Below, piece by piece: positions 11,710 to 24,387 of a stretch of DNA of 64,000 nt. A program made the translations under genes and the position numbers. Under the pieces are notes generated by a model. That model was not told the DNA's origin. It ran no database searches and was given only the letters and a program-made list of their open reading frames with translations. Numbering within the stretch: position 1 is the stretch's first letter; every line of letters begins with the position of its first letter. This stretch comes from Toxoplasma gondii ME49 (lineage: Eukaryota > Apicomplexa > Conoidasida > Eucoccidiorida > Sarcocystidae), in assembly GCF_000006565.2 (NCBI RefSeq), contig NC_031477.1:226141-290140 (forward strand), read 5' to 3'.

Positions 11710-14700
11710 CTGGGAAAGCGCCATGGAACTCGACATGTGGTCATAAACATGAAATGCCAAAAACTCAGAGTTAAGGAAACGGGCGACCCGCAAAGTTTCA
11801 GATTGTTTCGCCGCTAGTCATTGTCCCATAACTAGCAAGTTACGAATGACTCGATCCCGGAACTAGGCAGTCTAAATTCATATACGACCTTTAGGAAATT
11901 CTTACAAGCTGAACGAAAACCGGTGTGGCGAATGCAATGTTATAGTTTTGTTCCGATCAATCGGCCCTATGCTTCACAATATTGCTCTAGTTTGAAGAAA
12001 TAGCATTCCACGGGAGACAAATTAGACCCTTTTGAAAGCAAGGACGTTAGCCTGGCGTCAGAAGCAACCCATTTGCGGCAGAACGTGCTAGTCATAGACA
12101 CTGGAACATTCTTTGAAAGGTTGAATCACGGGACACAATCAAACACATCCCATCTAGTGCCTCCGGACAATAAAAGACCGTAGAACCTACCTCCTTTATA
12201 TATTTCTGCGGAAGATGAGGAAACAACACAGTAATCGGCCAGGGTATTCACAAACATAAGGAAAAAACTAAACATATGCCGGGTTGTATGTGGGGGGCGA
12301 GGGTCAGTGAAGGTGAAGGGAACAGCGAGCTTTCGTGAAGACTCAGGCATGCATCGATGAATTTGTTACCCACACCAGTACCATTTCATTAATTGTAGAC
12401 TGCTTCCGTGCAAGCATGATTTCACTTACGGTGACCTGAGAAAAGAAAATCATTTGATCGTCGATTATAATCGTTACGTCTCAACAAAAGGTCATACACA
12501 TCCGGCAGATATACGAAATATCAAATTGCTCTACTTTCCTCCTGGCTGATCTGTAACAGAACGTCAGCATGTTGCCTTCCGTATTGGTGGGAGTACTGTT
12601 TTCTCTTCGTGCCCCTGTAAGCGTGAGCAATAGCCTGTCTGCGACACCGCCACGAACACATTAAAGCTTGTTTTTCTGTGCTGGGTGCAACTTATCGGAT
12701 ATCACTTACACTTTGAGGGAACGGTACACACACAAGCAAATATTTGATTCTCATATTTAGCGAAAAGTGAAAACAACGATGTTAACGATCGATGCCTGGA
12801 CGTCACCAGACGTTTTGACCTAGTGCATTCGCTACGAATGGCGACTACTAAATGTTTCCGCTTGTGGATGAGCTTCTTATTGATAAATTCTGTGTACCAC
12901 CCTCTACAGAGTTCCTACTTTGACCTGTAGAAGTAACGGTACGGATAAACACAGCCAAAGCCCAGTAGCAGTCAAAAGCACTTTTTGAGACAGCTACTGA
13001 CTCGGATATAAACCGCAGAATCGCTAGGTTGCAGCATCGCAAAGGATTTTGAGGTGTTGAACTGACTTACTCTGTGTTCAAAACACACAAAACACAGGTG
13101 TTGGAAAAATTGCGCGTATGTGAGAGCATATGCGACAGTCCCGAAATTCCCCGTCCCTTAACGCCGCACACCAGAGGGCCAGCCAATACCACGGTGCTCA
13201 CTTGATGCTGAGGCGTAAGCGAACATAGAACACATTGCTATCGTTATTACAATAATGCAAAACACACTCCGGCTGTGAGGAGGCTAACTAAGAGTTTTGT
13301 GTCCACCTATCACCCAGAGCAATGAGAAGGTGGACGTCTCTGTCCGCCGGTAGTCGTGACCGTCCTTGCAGTCCAGGATACTTACGCTTTGACGATTAGA
13401 GAAGGTGAACGACGAATGACCGTTCCATAAAAAACATCAGGAAACGAAAAAGCCCATACATATGTGGCCACCAATAATCTTTCAAGACGCCGAGACGAGT
13501 CCATTTGTGGCCTCTTCGCAGTCTCCATCTCCTGGAACGGTCAAAAACACACTAGGAGCTTTCAGCCCCTATAATTGATCCAACTCCCTTGTCTTTGAAG
13601 CAAATAACTTGCTCAATTAAAAGAAACTACTCCAAAAGTCCAGCAAAGCTTTCTAGACTAGGGCTGTTGGGGAGGGCGGGGGTGGGGCTACAACAAATAG
13701 CACATTCGGACGCCACTACATTTCGGACTCACTCGCCTCTGAGAATGGAAAAGATAGCAGAAGGTGACGCCCATGCAAGACAGTCTGGCAAAAGTAAGCC
13801 ACCGTAGCCTAGACATTGCTGCGCTCATATATAAGCAAGCACTACACAACCCACCGAAGATTATGCATACGAAAGAATAGTGTTTAAGATGTTCAACCCC
13901 GCTCTTTCGCGGCAGCGAAAATGCGTGTTGCACAAACCAAGCAACTGCCCTGTCACACACAGATGTGCAGCTTTGTGCTCCAGTGGAATGCCAAGTATTC
14001 TGTGCCTGCCCACACAGTTTAGTAATTTGAGCAGTCGCAATATTGCTTTTTGACCCAATGGACAGTCACTCTCATATGCAAAGGCCTTTGCCACCGTTAC
14101 TTTGGCAACGCACTCGGTGTGTCAGAGGTCACTTACTTTCTGAATGCTTTCCTGTGCGCAGACAGCCCCTCCAAGAAGACGAGGAGACGTTCACGGAGCT
14201 TTAGAGTCTAAGGCAGAAAGAGCCATCACACTGAAGTTTGTTTACATCACCTCCCACACGGCCGTGAAATTTTGTAGATCACGGCTCCACAGCATCTGCC
14301 TGTTTGCTCAAGACGTGCATACTGACGAAATACTACCATGACTTACCCTGGGTAAACATTCAGGGACACATAAGAACACAGTGTTTGTACATTGAAGTTG
14401 AACTCGAAGTGAAGCAGGTAACGCCCTCCCGCACTCGCTGCAAGTACTAGACTTGCGGTATCTGATGTTACGCCAAACAATCGGTTGCAACGACGAGACA
14501 CCTTCTACCATCCTTCACTGACAACACACTTACGTTATTCTAAATTCAACAGACACAAGCAAAACACAGATGTGAAAGAACTGGAGCGCCAGGGAGGAGG
14601 ACAAATCTACGTTTAGATTACTTTGTGCCTCACCGAAACGCAGAAGCCGACGAACAAAGCGAATTGAGTCAATAAACTCAGTTCCCCAACTTTGGATCTT

Positions 14701-15815
14701 CACTGACACCGAAGAGACCGGATAACCGGAGTTGTATTACAGCTGCTGACTATAAATAGCAGCGTGGCGTCATATCGCACACTCACTCGGATATCGCTGA
14801 ATCACATATGAGCGCAAAACACACAATTCATGATGTAGATAAAATAAGATGATTCGTGGATTTGACCCGATCCTGGCGAATCATAAGTAGCTTCGAGCGT
14901 CTGGAAGGATCCTGTATTACAGAAACTTACTGCTCTGTTTGGATACAACAGAAGATACGTGGCGGCACACCACAATTCATTTTTTACGCATTTCCAATGT
15001 CATCGAGTAAAACTCTCACTTCGAATAATACTTGCACGCCAATTCCGATCGTGTTTTAGCATCACGCGGGCAGTGCGCTTGATCTTTGCGGATGGAAGGC
15101 ACAGGCGATGGCATCGGACTCACTGTCGGTAGAATCGTCTGAAATAGGTTACAAAAAAGATGTTCTTCGTGACCATGCTGGATTGCGAATGAAAAAACAG
15201 AAGCTTATACCCTGACATCATCGAGAAGTGTGCAACGTAAGCAATCCAGTGCTGCCAGGGAAAAAGAGTACTACTTTGCAGTCAACGATTGCTCACAGTC
15301 TGTCGCAAGCAAAGCCACACTAAAGTATAGTCAATGAGAATTTTTCCTGTCACTCGCCATCTACTCCCAGTGGCTTCTGGACTAAAACTTGTGCGATGAC
15401 TAACAAAAAATGGATCCACAGCAGAATGATATGATGCCTATTTACTTTTATCAGCTGCTTTTGGAACGAGTTGTTCCCTAGCGATTGTACGTTTACTCAC
15501 GCTGTAGAAATGATTTCACAGGCAAATTGAAAACCAAATTGTGGTGCGGAGAACATAAGCGATTGTGTCAGCAAACGGCACCACCCTACCCTCGTCCGTC
15601 GATGTCAGCTATCCGCGCGAATGGAAAGGTACACTGAACGCAATTCTAAACTTTAGAAAAGGGGGGCTCGTTTCTCAGACACTTCTCTTGGTCTGAGATA
15701 CCACGAAGGGCGTATAACGTATCTATCACCCGCAGTACTAGAACTACTCTCGAGAAGAAGCCAACGCCTCAGTCTTTAAGGATTAACATGTCGCGCTGGC
15801 AATTAAGAGACTTAC

Positions 15816-17303
15816 CCTTCTGTGCACAAGTCGTAAATCGAACAGCACACCATAGCTGTTATTACCTCAGACTCTTCAAGATCTACTGTGTTCACTGACG
15901 TTCGAGGAGGCGTTTGAGAAACCTAACGGAACCGTGCAAAAATGGGATCCTGAGTAATCTGCTGAGTGATTTGTTGTGGTTATGGAGACATACGTGTTGC
16001 TGTCAGAATATACACACAAAACCACCACATGTACGCGTAAGCGAACTCCCAGAAGAAAGAGCATGCCGTAGAGTTTTCCGTTCGGCGGAAGGAAAACGAA
16101 GCAAACTTGTTCAGCTGAGTGTTGACCTTACCCTTGGCAGGAAAAAAAAGGAAAAGGCAAGCCATTTACAATGATCTCTGCCGAGCCTTATAAAACTTGT
16201 ATACTGATGAACACACTCCCTTCGGAGCGAAACAAAAAATTAGTGATTGATCAAAAAGCCGAACGCGGTAGCCGAAGTTTCTCTTCAGCATGGCACAACC
16301 GTTTGACGTATGGGGAATCTGAACTACTGCGGCTGATCTGCTTTGTGTTGGTGGAACCACTACAGAGTACTTAACACATAACTTACGTAGAACTGGCCGT
16401 TGACGGAAAAAAAGACATCCATACAATCGAACATTCCCGTAACTGTGAAGTAGAGCACCCATGCGTTAAAAGGAAAAGATGTCCTGCTCATGTGCAACCT
16501 GCCTTGACTTCGGAACCAAAGGACCAGTCTCTGGGAGACTGGCTTCATCAGTGGGCGGCTCTAGCAAGAAAACCCTTTAGCGAAGCATCCTTTCTGCACT
16601 TACATTCCACTGTACGGAAGAAGCAAAACACGTCTGCAAAACGAAATGAACCACGGAAACACACTGGCAGATGCGAAGAGTCGTGAGAACACGGTCGAAG
16701 GAGGAAATGTTTCCGTGGTCCGATGCAGTCGCCTTTCAGCCAAAGTGGGTCACTTACTAACACCTGAAATGAGCAACACACAAGGTGGCACCGGAGCAAC
16801 AAAAATTGTGTGACAAAAGAGAGAACGCATCGCGAGAGCGAAACTACGTTTTCACGTCCTGCAAACGACCCCGCAAAAAGAACTGGGAGAAGCTGCATAA
16901 CTCAACCCCCGTCTCGAGTCGACGAGGATTTTGATGCTGCTGCAGCGTGGCAGAAAAGTGGAATACAACTCACCCTGTAGACCAACAGCCCAAAAGTTGC
17001 AAGCGGCGATTCTTTAAAAAAATGGGTACCACACATATAGTATAAATTAGTTGATGAAGCATGAACAGCATTGAAGTGCTGTCTAAAAAATCTACTGCAA
17101 GGTAACCACACCGATTGTTGCGCTGCCCCGGAGCATGTCTACTTTGGCAGATGCTGTAAAGTCCTCACTTTTCTGAGGACAGAAAGACAGTGTAAAGGGC
17201 ATAGCCGTACTACGGCAACACACAAATGTGGGCTTCAAGAGGAACAGGCTCAGTCCGCAGATCCACACGTGAACCGCAAATAACTTACCATTTGGAAACG
17301 TCT
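15816..17303 (-). CDS. candidate exons, probably the 5' part of the gene ending at 8477
   Basis: Several minus-strand stretches have a pyrimidine tract plus AG in front, a GTAAG or GTGAG donor behind, and protein-like translation. They are 17303-17289 (15 nt, after CATATTTCCAG, donor GTAAGTTA); 17172 downward (starting KSEDFTASAKVDML, no clear donor before its stop at 17092); about 17014-16977 (SPLATFGLLVYR, donor GTGAGTTG); 16442-16387 (56 nt, containing DVFFSVNGQFY, donor GTAAGTTA); 16177-16132 (IIVNGLPFPFFSCQ); and 15922-15816 (107 nt, containing DLEESEVITAMVCCSIYDLC, donor GTAAGTCTC). Strong donor-like sites on the same strand continue between 14.5 and 11.7 kb, but I could not chain those exons. 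Phases between neighbouring exons do not all agree, so some boundaries are wrong or exons are missing. Whether this is one gene with the 8477-11709 exons is inference from strand and spacing. Confidence 0.35.
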
Positions 17304-17717
17304 CTGGAAATATGTGAAACGGGCGAAGAGAGGGTGATGACAGAGGCATCAAAACACTGTCCAGCCTTTCTGAAAGAGCTGTCAAATTCTATACGAAATC
17401 AAGCATATTTGATAGCGCTCCTTTGTGACTCAAGCAAATGCGCAAACGAAAAGAAACGAAACGCAGGTGGCGGAAACCAGATGTTGAACTCTCTTGCTCC
17501 TGCAGTCGAAAGGTGCAAGCAGGAGGAGAACAGAATTCCAAACACTCCAGGGTCATCTATAAATCAGAAACTCACTCTCCTTGGAAATTGAAAAGTAACA
17601 GAGAGAGACACAAACATGTGGATAACCGCATCACTGTTGCCTACAGACGAAACATTCCTTACGTCGTGTGGCAATGTCTCGCTTTTGAAAACTAGATCCA
17701 CTCTTGCATGACCTCAA

Positions 17718-20700
17718 CTACCCCAGAAGTGATTCCATTAACAGTATGTCTGCCGTCACTCCAGAGAACGACTCTGCAATTTCACCTCCGTCAGTGTGTG
17801 TCAGTCTGTAGCCTTCTCGGTCTTTCAATACTGTGGCATACCCTGTAAATCGGGGAAACAGGGGAACAAGGAAGTAACGCAATGACTAATTTGCTTGGTC
17901 CATCTGTTGAGTGTGTAGCTTTCTCTGACTAAATATTGTACCTGTGCGAGTGAGTTGACTACCCCTGATAAGCGGAGAATGGTTATGGCATTTCATTGTC
18001 CAATATTATGCGAATCGTCTACGCTCCTAGTCTATCCGCTCGCTTCACCACAGATGGCATATAATTCAAACTGAAACACATCCACCTGAAGCTGATGAGG
18101 CTTTACTGTGAGCTTCCATTGCCGGCATGAAGCTGGAGCGGAAGATGCAGTTGACAGATTCTCCTTCTCGCAGATCTTGAGAAAGACGTCTGCGTCACTG
18201 CGAAGAGCTAGCATAGCACGATTCCAACACTAATCACTCAAAGCCCTCGTTGAAAGCGTGAAAGTGGAGAGAATGAACGAAGATACATGGACAACAGTGT
18301 CCCAGTGTCAGTGGAGGCAGATGGTTTTAGCATGCACGACCCTATGTACCATTTCCCACGTGGAAGGAGACTGTACTTTCGAGGCTCTGCGATATTTAAA
18401 AGCAAACCAGCGATTGGCTAGATTTGAACCGTGCTGATATATCCATCTCTTTGACCTGACAAGGATCCTTTCAAATGGCTGGAGTCCCAAAAAGCAACTT
18501 GTTCGATCACAATAGGTGTTAGAAGTTGATAGTGTTTAGAAGTACGTACTCGCGTGGGTGCTCTGAAAGACATTCACAATGTCATAAAACGTAAACAGAC
18601 ATCGACTACTGGTCGGTTCCTTGCTGCAACAGCAACTGCATACTCTCCCCAAGAAGAAGTTGTGTTGCGGTGCCACGCGCGAATAGCAACAAATGCAGTG
18701 CAGCAATGGGTTCCAGTGGCGGATCGCCTGGTCTGTAGATCTCACCTGGCTGTTTCTCTAGTTCCACTGAAAAAGCACAACACAAAAAAAACGTTACACA
18801 GCAAAGCGCTGACGACAGGTTAACTCTGGAGTTCGTCACTGGCCCCAACACTAGCTGACGCATGAATCCGCCGCGTTGGACAGCAGCTTCCGAAAACGAA
18901 GGGCGACTCACTCCGCTGATACTGCAATCCTGGAAGGCTTACAGCGAAACGCAACCTACCCTTTAGCGGTTTCAAGGACAGAAACGCCGACACACACAGA
19001 AAAAGCATGAGGAAGCAGCGGCAAAGCCTCTGAACCGTAAGAGGCCTCCATGGTGCTTCGGTGAGGAAATAATCAACTACTGGCAAATGGTGACGCAAGA
19101 AGAGAGACGACTACATAGCATCTGAGCCATTAAATGAGGCAAGGGTAACATGCGCTTCATACGCCTCATAGACGCCAGGAACTACCGCCTAAGCAACTGC
19201 TCCTCAAAACACCTACAATCAGTTTTTCGAACTGCATTCGCGCATCAAAATCAATGTCCGAAAGAAATCAACAATCAGCAAGAACATCCGCGCGCGCCAA
19301 CAGATATTAACATCTGGTCTGCACAACAATGCTCAAGAAGATGACTCTGACTAAAGAAACCTTACCCAACACTAGCCCTGTATTTTGTTCTGGCAAGTGT
19401 CTATCGGTTTCGTAACCGCTTACTGATGCAACGTCTTTCTGCATGAATAGGCACAGAAGAATGCAAAGGGCTAAAATAAGCATGCGCCAGAGAACAGCAG
19501 GTCTCCGCAATACCAGAGCAGCCAATCGATCCCCACCTCTAACCGAACAGTGAATGCGTACGCCAGGTACCGTTGCTTCATTGGAATCACCATACTCCCC
19601 TTGGACTCGACGTGACAGTAAAAGTAACCCATATTACCGGAGAACGGGGTGCCCCCTGTACGTCACTTGTGACACCGGAACGTTTAATCCGTTCTGCGCA
19701 AAAACTGATCACTTTTCTTTCAGTTCTGCCTTATTCTCTTCGATTGAGAAAGACACCTTGCTGCAGCAAAGTGGTTTTCTGATTTTCCTTTAGAAAGCAG
19801 ACACATGCTCCCCGTATCCGACTGAATTATCCAACTATTTTCAACCAGATATCGACCAATACGTCATGCCATAGCTAAGCTTACTATCAGCTGAAGGACA
19901 CTCGCATGTTTGATAAAAAGTGACTTCCGTGCAAGCTGGTGCCACAGATATCTTGTTCTACCTGCCAAAACTGACACATTTCCGAAGAATTGTCAACTGG
20001 ATGTATCTGAGTGCTGGCGCGTGAAAACGGATCATTGACTTTTGGAGACAAAAAAATCCAACTCTCTTACTCGTTCTATTCTCGCCTGTTGTTCCAGAAA
20101 ACACCGAGACAAGTCATTGGTTTTCGGAAACAAAGCCATCTCTCCTATTCATTCCATTCTCAACTGTTTTGTAAGGAAAAGCGCAAGCTGACAGAAATTA
20201 CTAGAGAATGAGTGTGTGCTGTAAAAGCCGACCTGATGCGCGATATATTTTATACTATTTTCACGTGTCGCCGACCCATTCAAAGACAGTGCCTCCAACT
20301 GGGGAAAACCCCACCCGATGGGCACCCACGAGCATGATGTACAAACAGTATATCGCAGACGAGGTAAAAACAGTGATTAGACTGCGCTTACTTGAGACGC
20401 CTGAATATCTTCCTTCAAGTTGAAAACAGAACACCGCGAAAATCAAACATTTGGCACAAACATAATCAAGTCAGAAGAAATTCTACGAGGTGAAAATAGC
20501 TGGAGTGTATACCATGCAGATGCTCGGCTGCCAAACACGTTTCACTGAAGCTGCTGTGTAATGCCACTCAGAGACAAAACGTCTGGTGGTAAGCGAAAGT
20601 GCAACACCCTGGCCTCGATGAAAGTAAAACCACAAGCAATTTGAAAGCGGTCTCCAAAAAAGTGACAGAAGCTCCTTGACGTAAAAGTGAAATGAAGAAC

Positions 20701-21532
20701 CATGAGGCTGAAATGAAAGAACGTTCCCCTTTCACACAGTTCCACAAGATACCGAGCAATCGCAAGAAGGAGCAACACTGAACATGCTTACCAGAGAAGC
20801 CAGTGCGAGGTCACTATCACCTTCAATGCCTGGATGTAACAGTAATTCAGCGGAGCCTGGAGAACGACGCACTGTTTCCAGGATATCCCTGAGGGCCTCG
20901 GCATGCTGCTTTTCCATCCCTGCGGCTTCGATAAAACGCTCCCTCGGGTTCTGTTGGGCCAGTTCTTCCCGGCGGGCCCGCAGGTCGCTGAGTTCGTGAT
21001 CCATTTGTTCAAAGCGGGTATCCCTAAATCTGTTTAGAGATCGATATGCTCCGAACGTCACAAACATGGTAACGGCGACAACTATCGCCGACCAGATGGC
21101 AGTGTTTGTCACAGTACCCGTGAAGAGCTTCTTCTTCGCGTTGTCATAGAAGGCCTTCCAACCTGGCTTGGCCACCTGAAGAGCTTTAGGAGTGGTAGAC
21201 TTGCTTCCCTCTCCCACTCGTTTCTGCTTTGCAACCACCTTAGGTTTGTTCATTTGAGTTGCCCTGGCACCAGGAAGCAGAAGATTGTTTGTGCCTCCCA
21301 GATCCCCCAGCCATTCACCGTCCTCTCCGCTGTCATCTTTTTCCACCGGACGTGCAGCTCGGACAAAATTCAGGCCCCATATTATCCGAAGAACCGAATA
21401 TACCGATCTCGTTTGATGCTTATCATGCACTGTGCACGGTGAGAATACAGCCGCAAGCAATAGGAAGAGGTACAGGTTCCGAGGGGAGCATACGAGGAAA
21501 AGCGGACGCTTTAAGATTGTGTGCCGTTCCAT
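17718..21532 (-). CDS. secreted/membrane coiled-coil protein with probable micro-exons
   Basis: The first exon 21532-20792 encodes 247 residues from an ATG inside a longer open frame. A basic N-terminus and hydrophobic stretch (residues about 18-35, LYLFLLLAAVF) look like a signal peptide or anchor. An acidic patch follows at 65-75, a Lys-rich linker at 95-138, a membrane span at about 144-163, and a charged helix at 165-225 likely to coil. The exon ends with donor CTG^GTAAGC in phase 0. Downstream are very small candidates: 20412-20392 (21 nt, EDIQASQ), 20085-20071 (15 nt, ARIER), 19438-19424 (15 nt, KDVAS), 18766-18746 (21 nt), 18562-18550 (13 nt, donor GTACGT). A well-marked last exon is 17842-17718 (40 residues, containing KDREGYRLTHTDGGEIAES, stop TAG). 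The first exon is firm and the middle chain is not uniquely determined. A signal peptide plus span plus coiled coil resembles secreted dense-granule-type proteins of coccidia, but I recognise no family. Confidence 0.45.
20059..20180 (-). repeat. tandem duplication around a 15-nt micro-exon
   Basis: Two diverged copies of about 45 bp (20059-20105 and 20136-20180), spaced 77 bp apart. On the minus strand copy 1 contains acceptor CAACAG, a 15-nt exon and donor GTAAGAG. Copy 2 keeps most of the exon-like sequence but its donor GT is lost. The similarity is visible by eye: both share the pattern CTCTC-T-TTC-TTC-ATTCTC on the + strand. Confidence 0.5.
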
Positions 21533-23090
21533 TGTGAAATAATGCTTTGAGATTCTGCAAAAGCTGCTTGACCTGATGTGTACCGTTTGCTCCTTTTTGG
21601 GCGATGGTAGTTGGACTGAAGGTGCTGAACCGATTATCAGAAAAGTCATGTCAATCGGAGCTTCACTTGAGGCTCTGAACACCTGAACATGTGCTTGTAA
21701 CACAATATAGTTGACGCTCATCTCAGAGCCGACACTATGTTACCGTGTGCGTAGTCACGGATTCCTTTTCCGCTCTGAAAAGAACTCAACGCAGGCCACT
21801 TGATGACGGCGACCATGAATTCTGTGAAACCTACGAGAAGAGACGCCAGACAATCCGCACGTAGGTATACTCGTGAAAAGAGACGACAGCATGTTGCCAC
21901 ATAAAACATTGGTGAACAGTGTGATATTGCTTGACGCTTTTGCAGAAGGAGCTGGTAAAGAGGAAAATGTATGTCATACAGGCGGAGTTTTATCCGTCGA
22001 CAACAGTCTTGCACGGACAGAACAACGCCACTCAGCTACAAATAGCTTGATGTGGGGAGTTCTTTGTTTGACTAGTAGTATGATGGTACTGACCGTAGTG
22101 GCATCTGATTACTCGTTGATTCTCACTGCAAATGTGAGAGATAACAGAATGCTTCTCCAGCACCACATTCACTCCCATGTGTCTGACAAAGCATTAAAAC
22201 GACCTCTTCTATAATTGGACCGCTACTTCTGGGATATTTGAGTAATGTATTTCGAGTATGTAGTCAGCGTACAGCAGTGCAGCTTCGGCGCGCTAACCTG
22301 CCACAACCAAGTAGCAATATCCTTCACCGCCTTGCAAACCGCCTCCATTCCCACAAAACCACATGGCAAATCTACGTCTGCGAAACACGCCCACGCCGCG
22401 TCGCAAGACGCTTCAGTAACGCACGTCTAATATTTTTTGCCCGGTCCGGAAGATCGCTGGGCCCTTGGTGAAAAGAGAAAATGGAAACAGAGTGCAAGTA
22501 CAGACAATGTTAAAGCAAACCAGAGACTGGAAGAGCTGCGATCAACGGCCGAACAAGCATGCGCGGTCCAACTTTTTCGACGCCGCTTTTATACAGTTTA
22601 TACAGAGCAAGCTCACCGCACCATAGCACGCGTACGATTGCAGTTTTGCGTGACATGAATTTCCTGGCTGAAGAAACAGCTGAGAAAACGTTTTTCTGTC
22701 ATCCATATATTGCAACGAGTAGGACTCAGAGGGGGCCCCGAGTACGGTCTCTCGACAATCTAGCCCATCGCCATCTGGAGTTGGGAAACAGCTGCGTCTC
22801 GGGTAAACACATATGGCGAAGGGCCCTGCAATCCCGGTGGTTCTCGCTAGCCTCACAGACAACGTAGAATATTATTGTTTATAACCCTGTCAGCAAGCCG
22901 CAAAGGGCTTTCTCATTTAAGGTGTGAAATGGGAGTGGGATCGGGCAGTACAGGTGCGAAATTTCTATATGCATGAAACGTTTTTCGCGTCCCTGAGGTG
23001 TCTCGTCTTGCGGAGCCAATATGCAGGCCTATAATCCGGTTACGCACTGCAGAAGTAGCTTAGCTGTGTAGGAAAAGTCCGAAGGCTGGA

Positions 23091-23208
23091 AAGATGACTA
23101 ACTATTTGACTTTCCAATCGTTCACGATACAACATGAGCGTGCACCAAGCAAGGCAGCTGCTCAGCTCCGGGCATACATGTATATGCAGGGGGAAGTGGA
23201 GAGACAAA
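23091..23208. repeat. copy A of a 118-bp dispersed duplication
   Basis: This segment pairs with 23845-23962, 754 bp downstream in the same orientation. Both begin AAGATGACTAAC and run to GAGACAA at about 70% visible identity, with shared blocks CGTTCACG, GAGCGTGCACC/GAACGTGCACC, ACATGTAT and GAAGTGG. Each copy opens a short + strand frame starting MTN, but those frames end soon and diverge, so the duplication looks non-coding or long decayed. Confidence 0.5.
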
Positions 23209-23844
23209 TACATAATGGATGCCCACTCTCATATACCTGTGAATCAGAAGCTAAAATTCTGAAGCTCTGTGCGCTTTTCGCGGGTGTGCTGCTCTAGCGA
23301 GGCTGTGTTACGGTGACATAATAGGACGACAATAGTTGCGGCTCAAACACGTTGTTGCGAAACTGCGTCGCTGACGAAATATACGTTTGAACAATAGCGG
23401 GTCTAGCACCAGATACGTTCCTGTGTTTCTGAATGCTTTCCCAAGGAAGAAGTCACACACCGTGCCGCGAGATGCTTCATACGGGCAAATTCTCCGGACA
23501 ACCGGAAGTTCTGTCAGTGTTGCTGAGAAGGATGTCGGGCTTAAGAGAATTTTCAGCAAAAACTTGCGTGACCCTTTCTGTGGCATATGTAGCTGAGAGT
23601 GCGGCAGCTCCGGAACTCAGAAGACCCAGTATCTTAAGTGACTCGGGCTTCTCAAATGCCCCTCCACAAGGAGCGAAGCGCGCTGTTGCAGGCCGGGGGA
23701 AGTTAGATGTAGGCAGTATCATGCACTACAGAAATAGTAACGAGATGGCAGTCATCCACAAACGGAGGTACACTCTACAGATTCGCTGGTGGAAAAGGAG
23801 GAAAGCGGATCAGTGATGTGGCGTAACCATCGCGACGGGGCGGT

Positions 23845-23962
23845 AAGATGACTAACCCTTTGACCTACCACTCGTTCACGCCACGGCGTGAACGTGCACC
23901 CAAGCTAGACGGCTGCACCGCTCTGGGCGCACATGTATGTCCGGATGGAAGTGGGGAGACAA
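23845..23962. repeat. copy B of the 118-bp dispersed duplication
   Basis: Direct partner of 23091-23208. A further short similarity upstream of each copy (GCACTGCAGAAGTAG near 23044 and GCACTACAGAAATAG near 23722) suggests the original unit was longer and that copy B later gained about 75 bp between the two blocks. Confidence 0.5.
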
Positions 23963-24387
23963 TTATTATCGGGCGTATCCCGCCAAGGCAGGTGTTCGAG
24001 GGCGTGTCAACCGTTTTAACAAGACAGGGCATCCGCGCTGTACCCTTATTTTGAGAGCGTGACGCTCCCACAATGGATCTGTTCTGTACGGTAGCTCTAA
24101 GTCCTTCGGTCGTTGTACTTTGACGTACTGGCAAGCGAGGCTAGGATGCGCTGCTGTGTGCTCTGTCGAAGTCTTCCTAGGCACAAGCTAGGGAACGATG
24201 CAACCAGCTATTCACCTAAGGGATGTTATGATGCATGCTCCAAACGCGTGTATCCAGTAAAAATATTGTTGCGTGGCCGGATCAGGCTGTCGGTACGCGA
24301 CCACGCGTTCACAAAAGGATTTACACTTTGTGTCCAGTAAGAACACACAAATGACGCACAGTATCAACCCGCCGCATGTGCGCCCAG

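Larger units (their letters stand above)
21533..24387. other. intergenic region upstream of the signal-peptide gene
   Basis: Short ORFs only. A + strand ORF at 21873-22214 has one hydrophobic segment, and a minus ORF at 21718-22014 overlaps it. Neither has splice or family support. The stretch contains the promoter side of the minus-strand gene starting at 21532, the 3' flank of the four-span gene, and the dispersed duplication at 23091/23845. Confidence 0.4.

Noticed and set aside
19367..19525. Apparent signal peptide (MLILALCILLCLF) on the minus strand
   Set aside because: The hydrophobic run coincides with a pyrimidine tract in front of a good acceptor and a 15-nt exon, so it is better explained as intron sequence.
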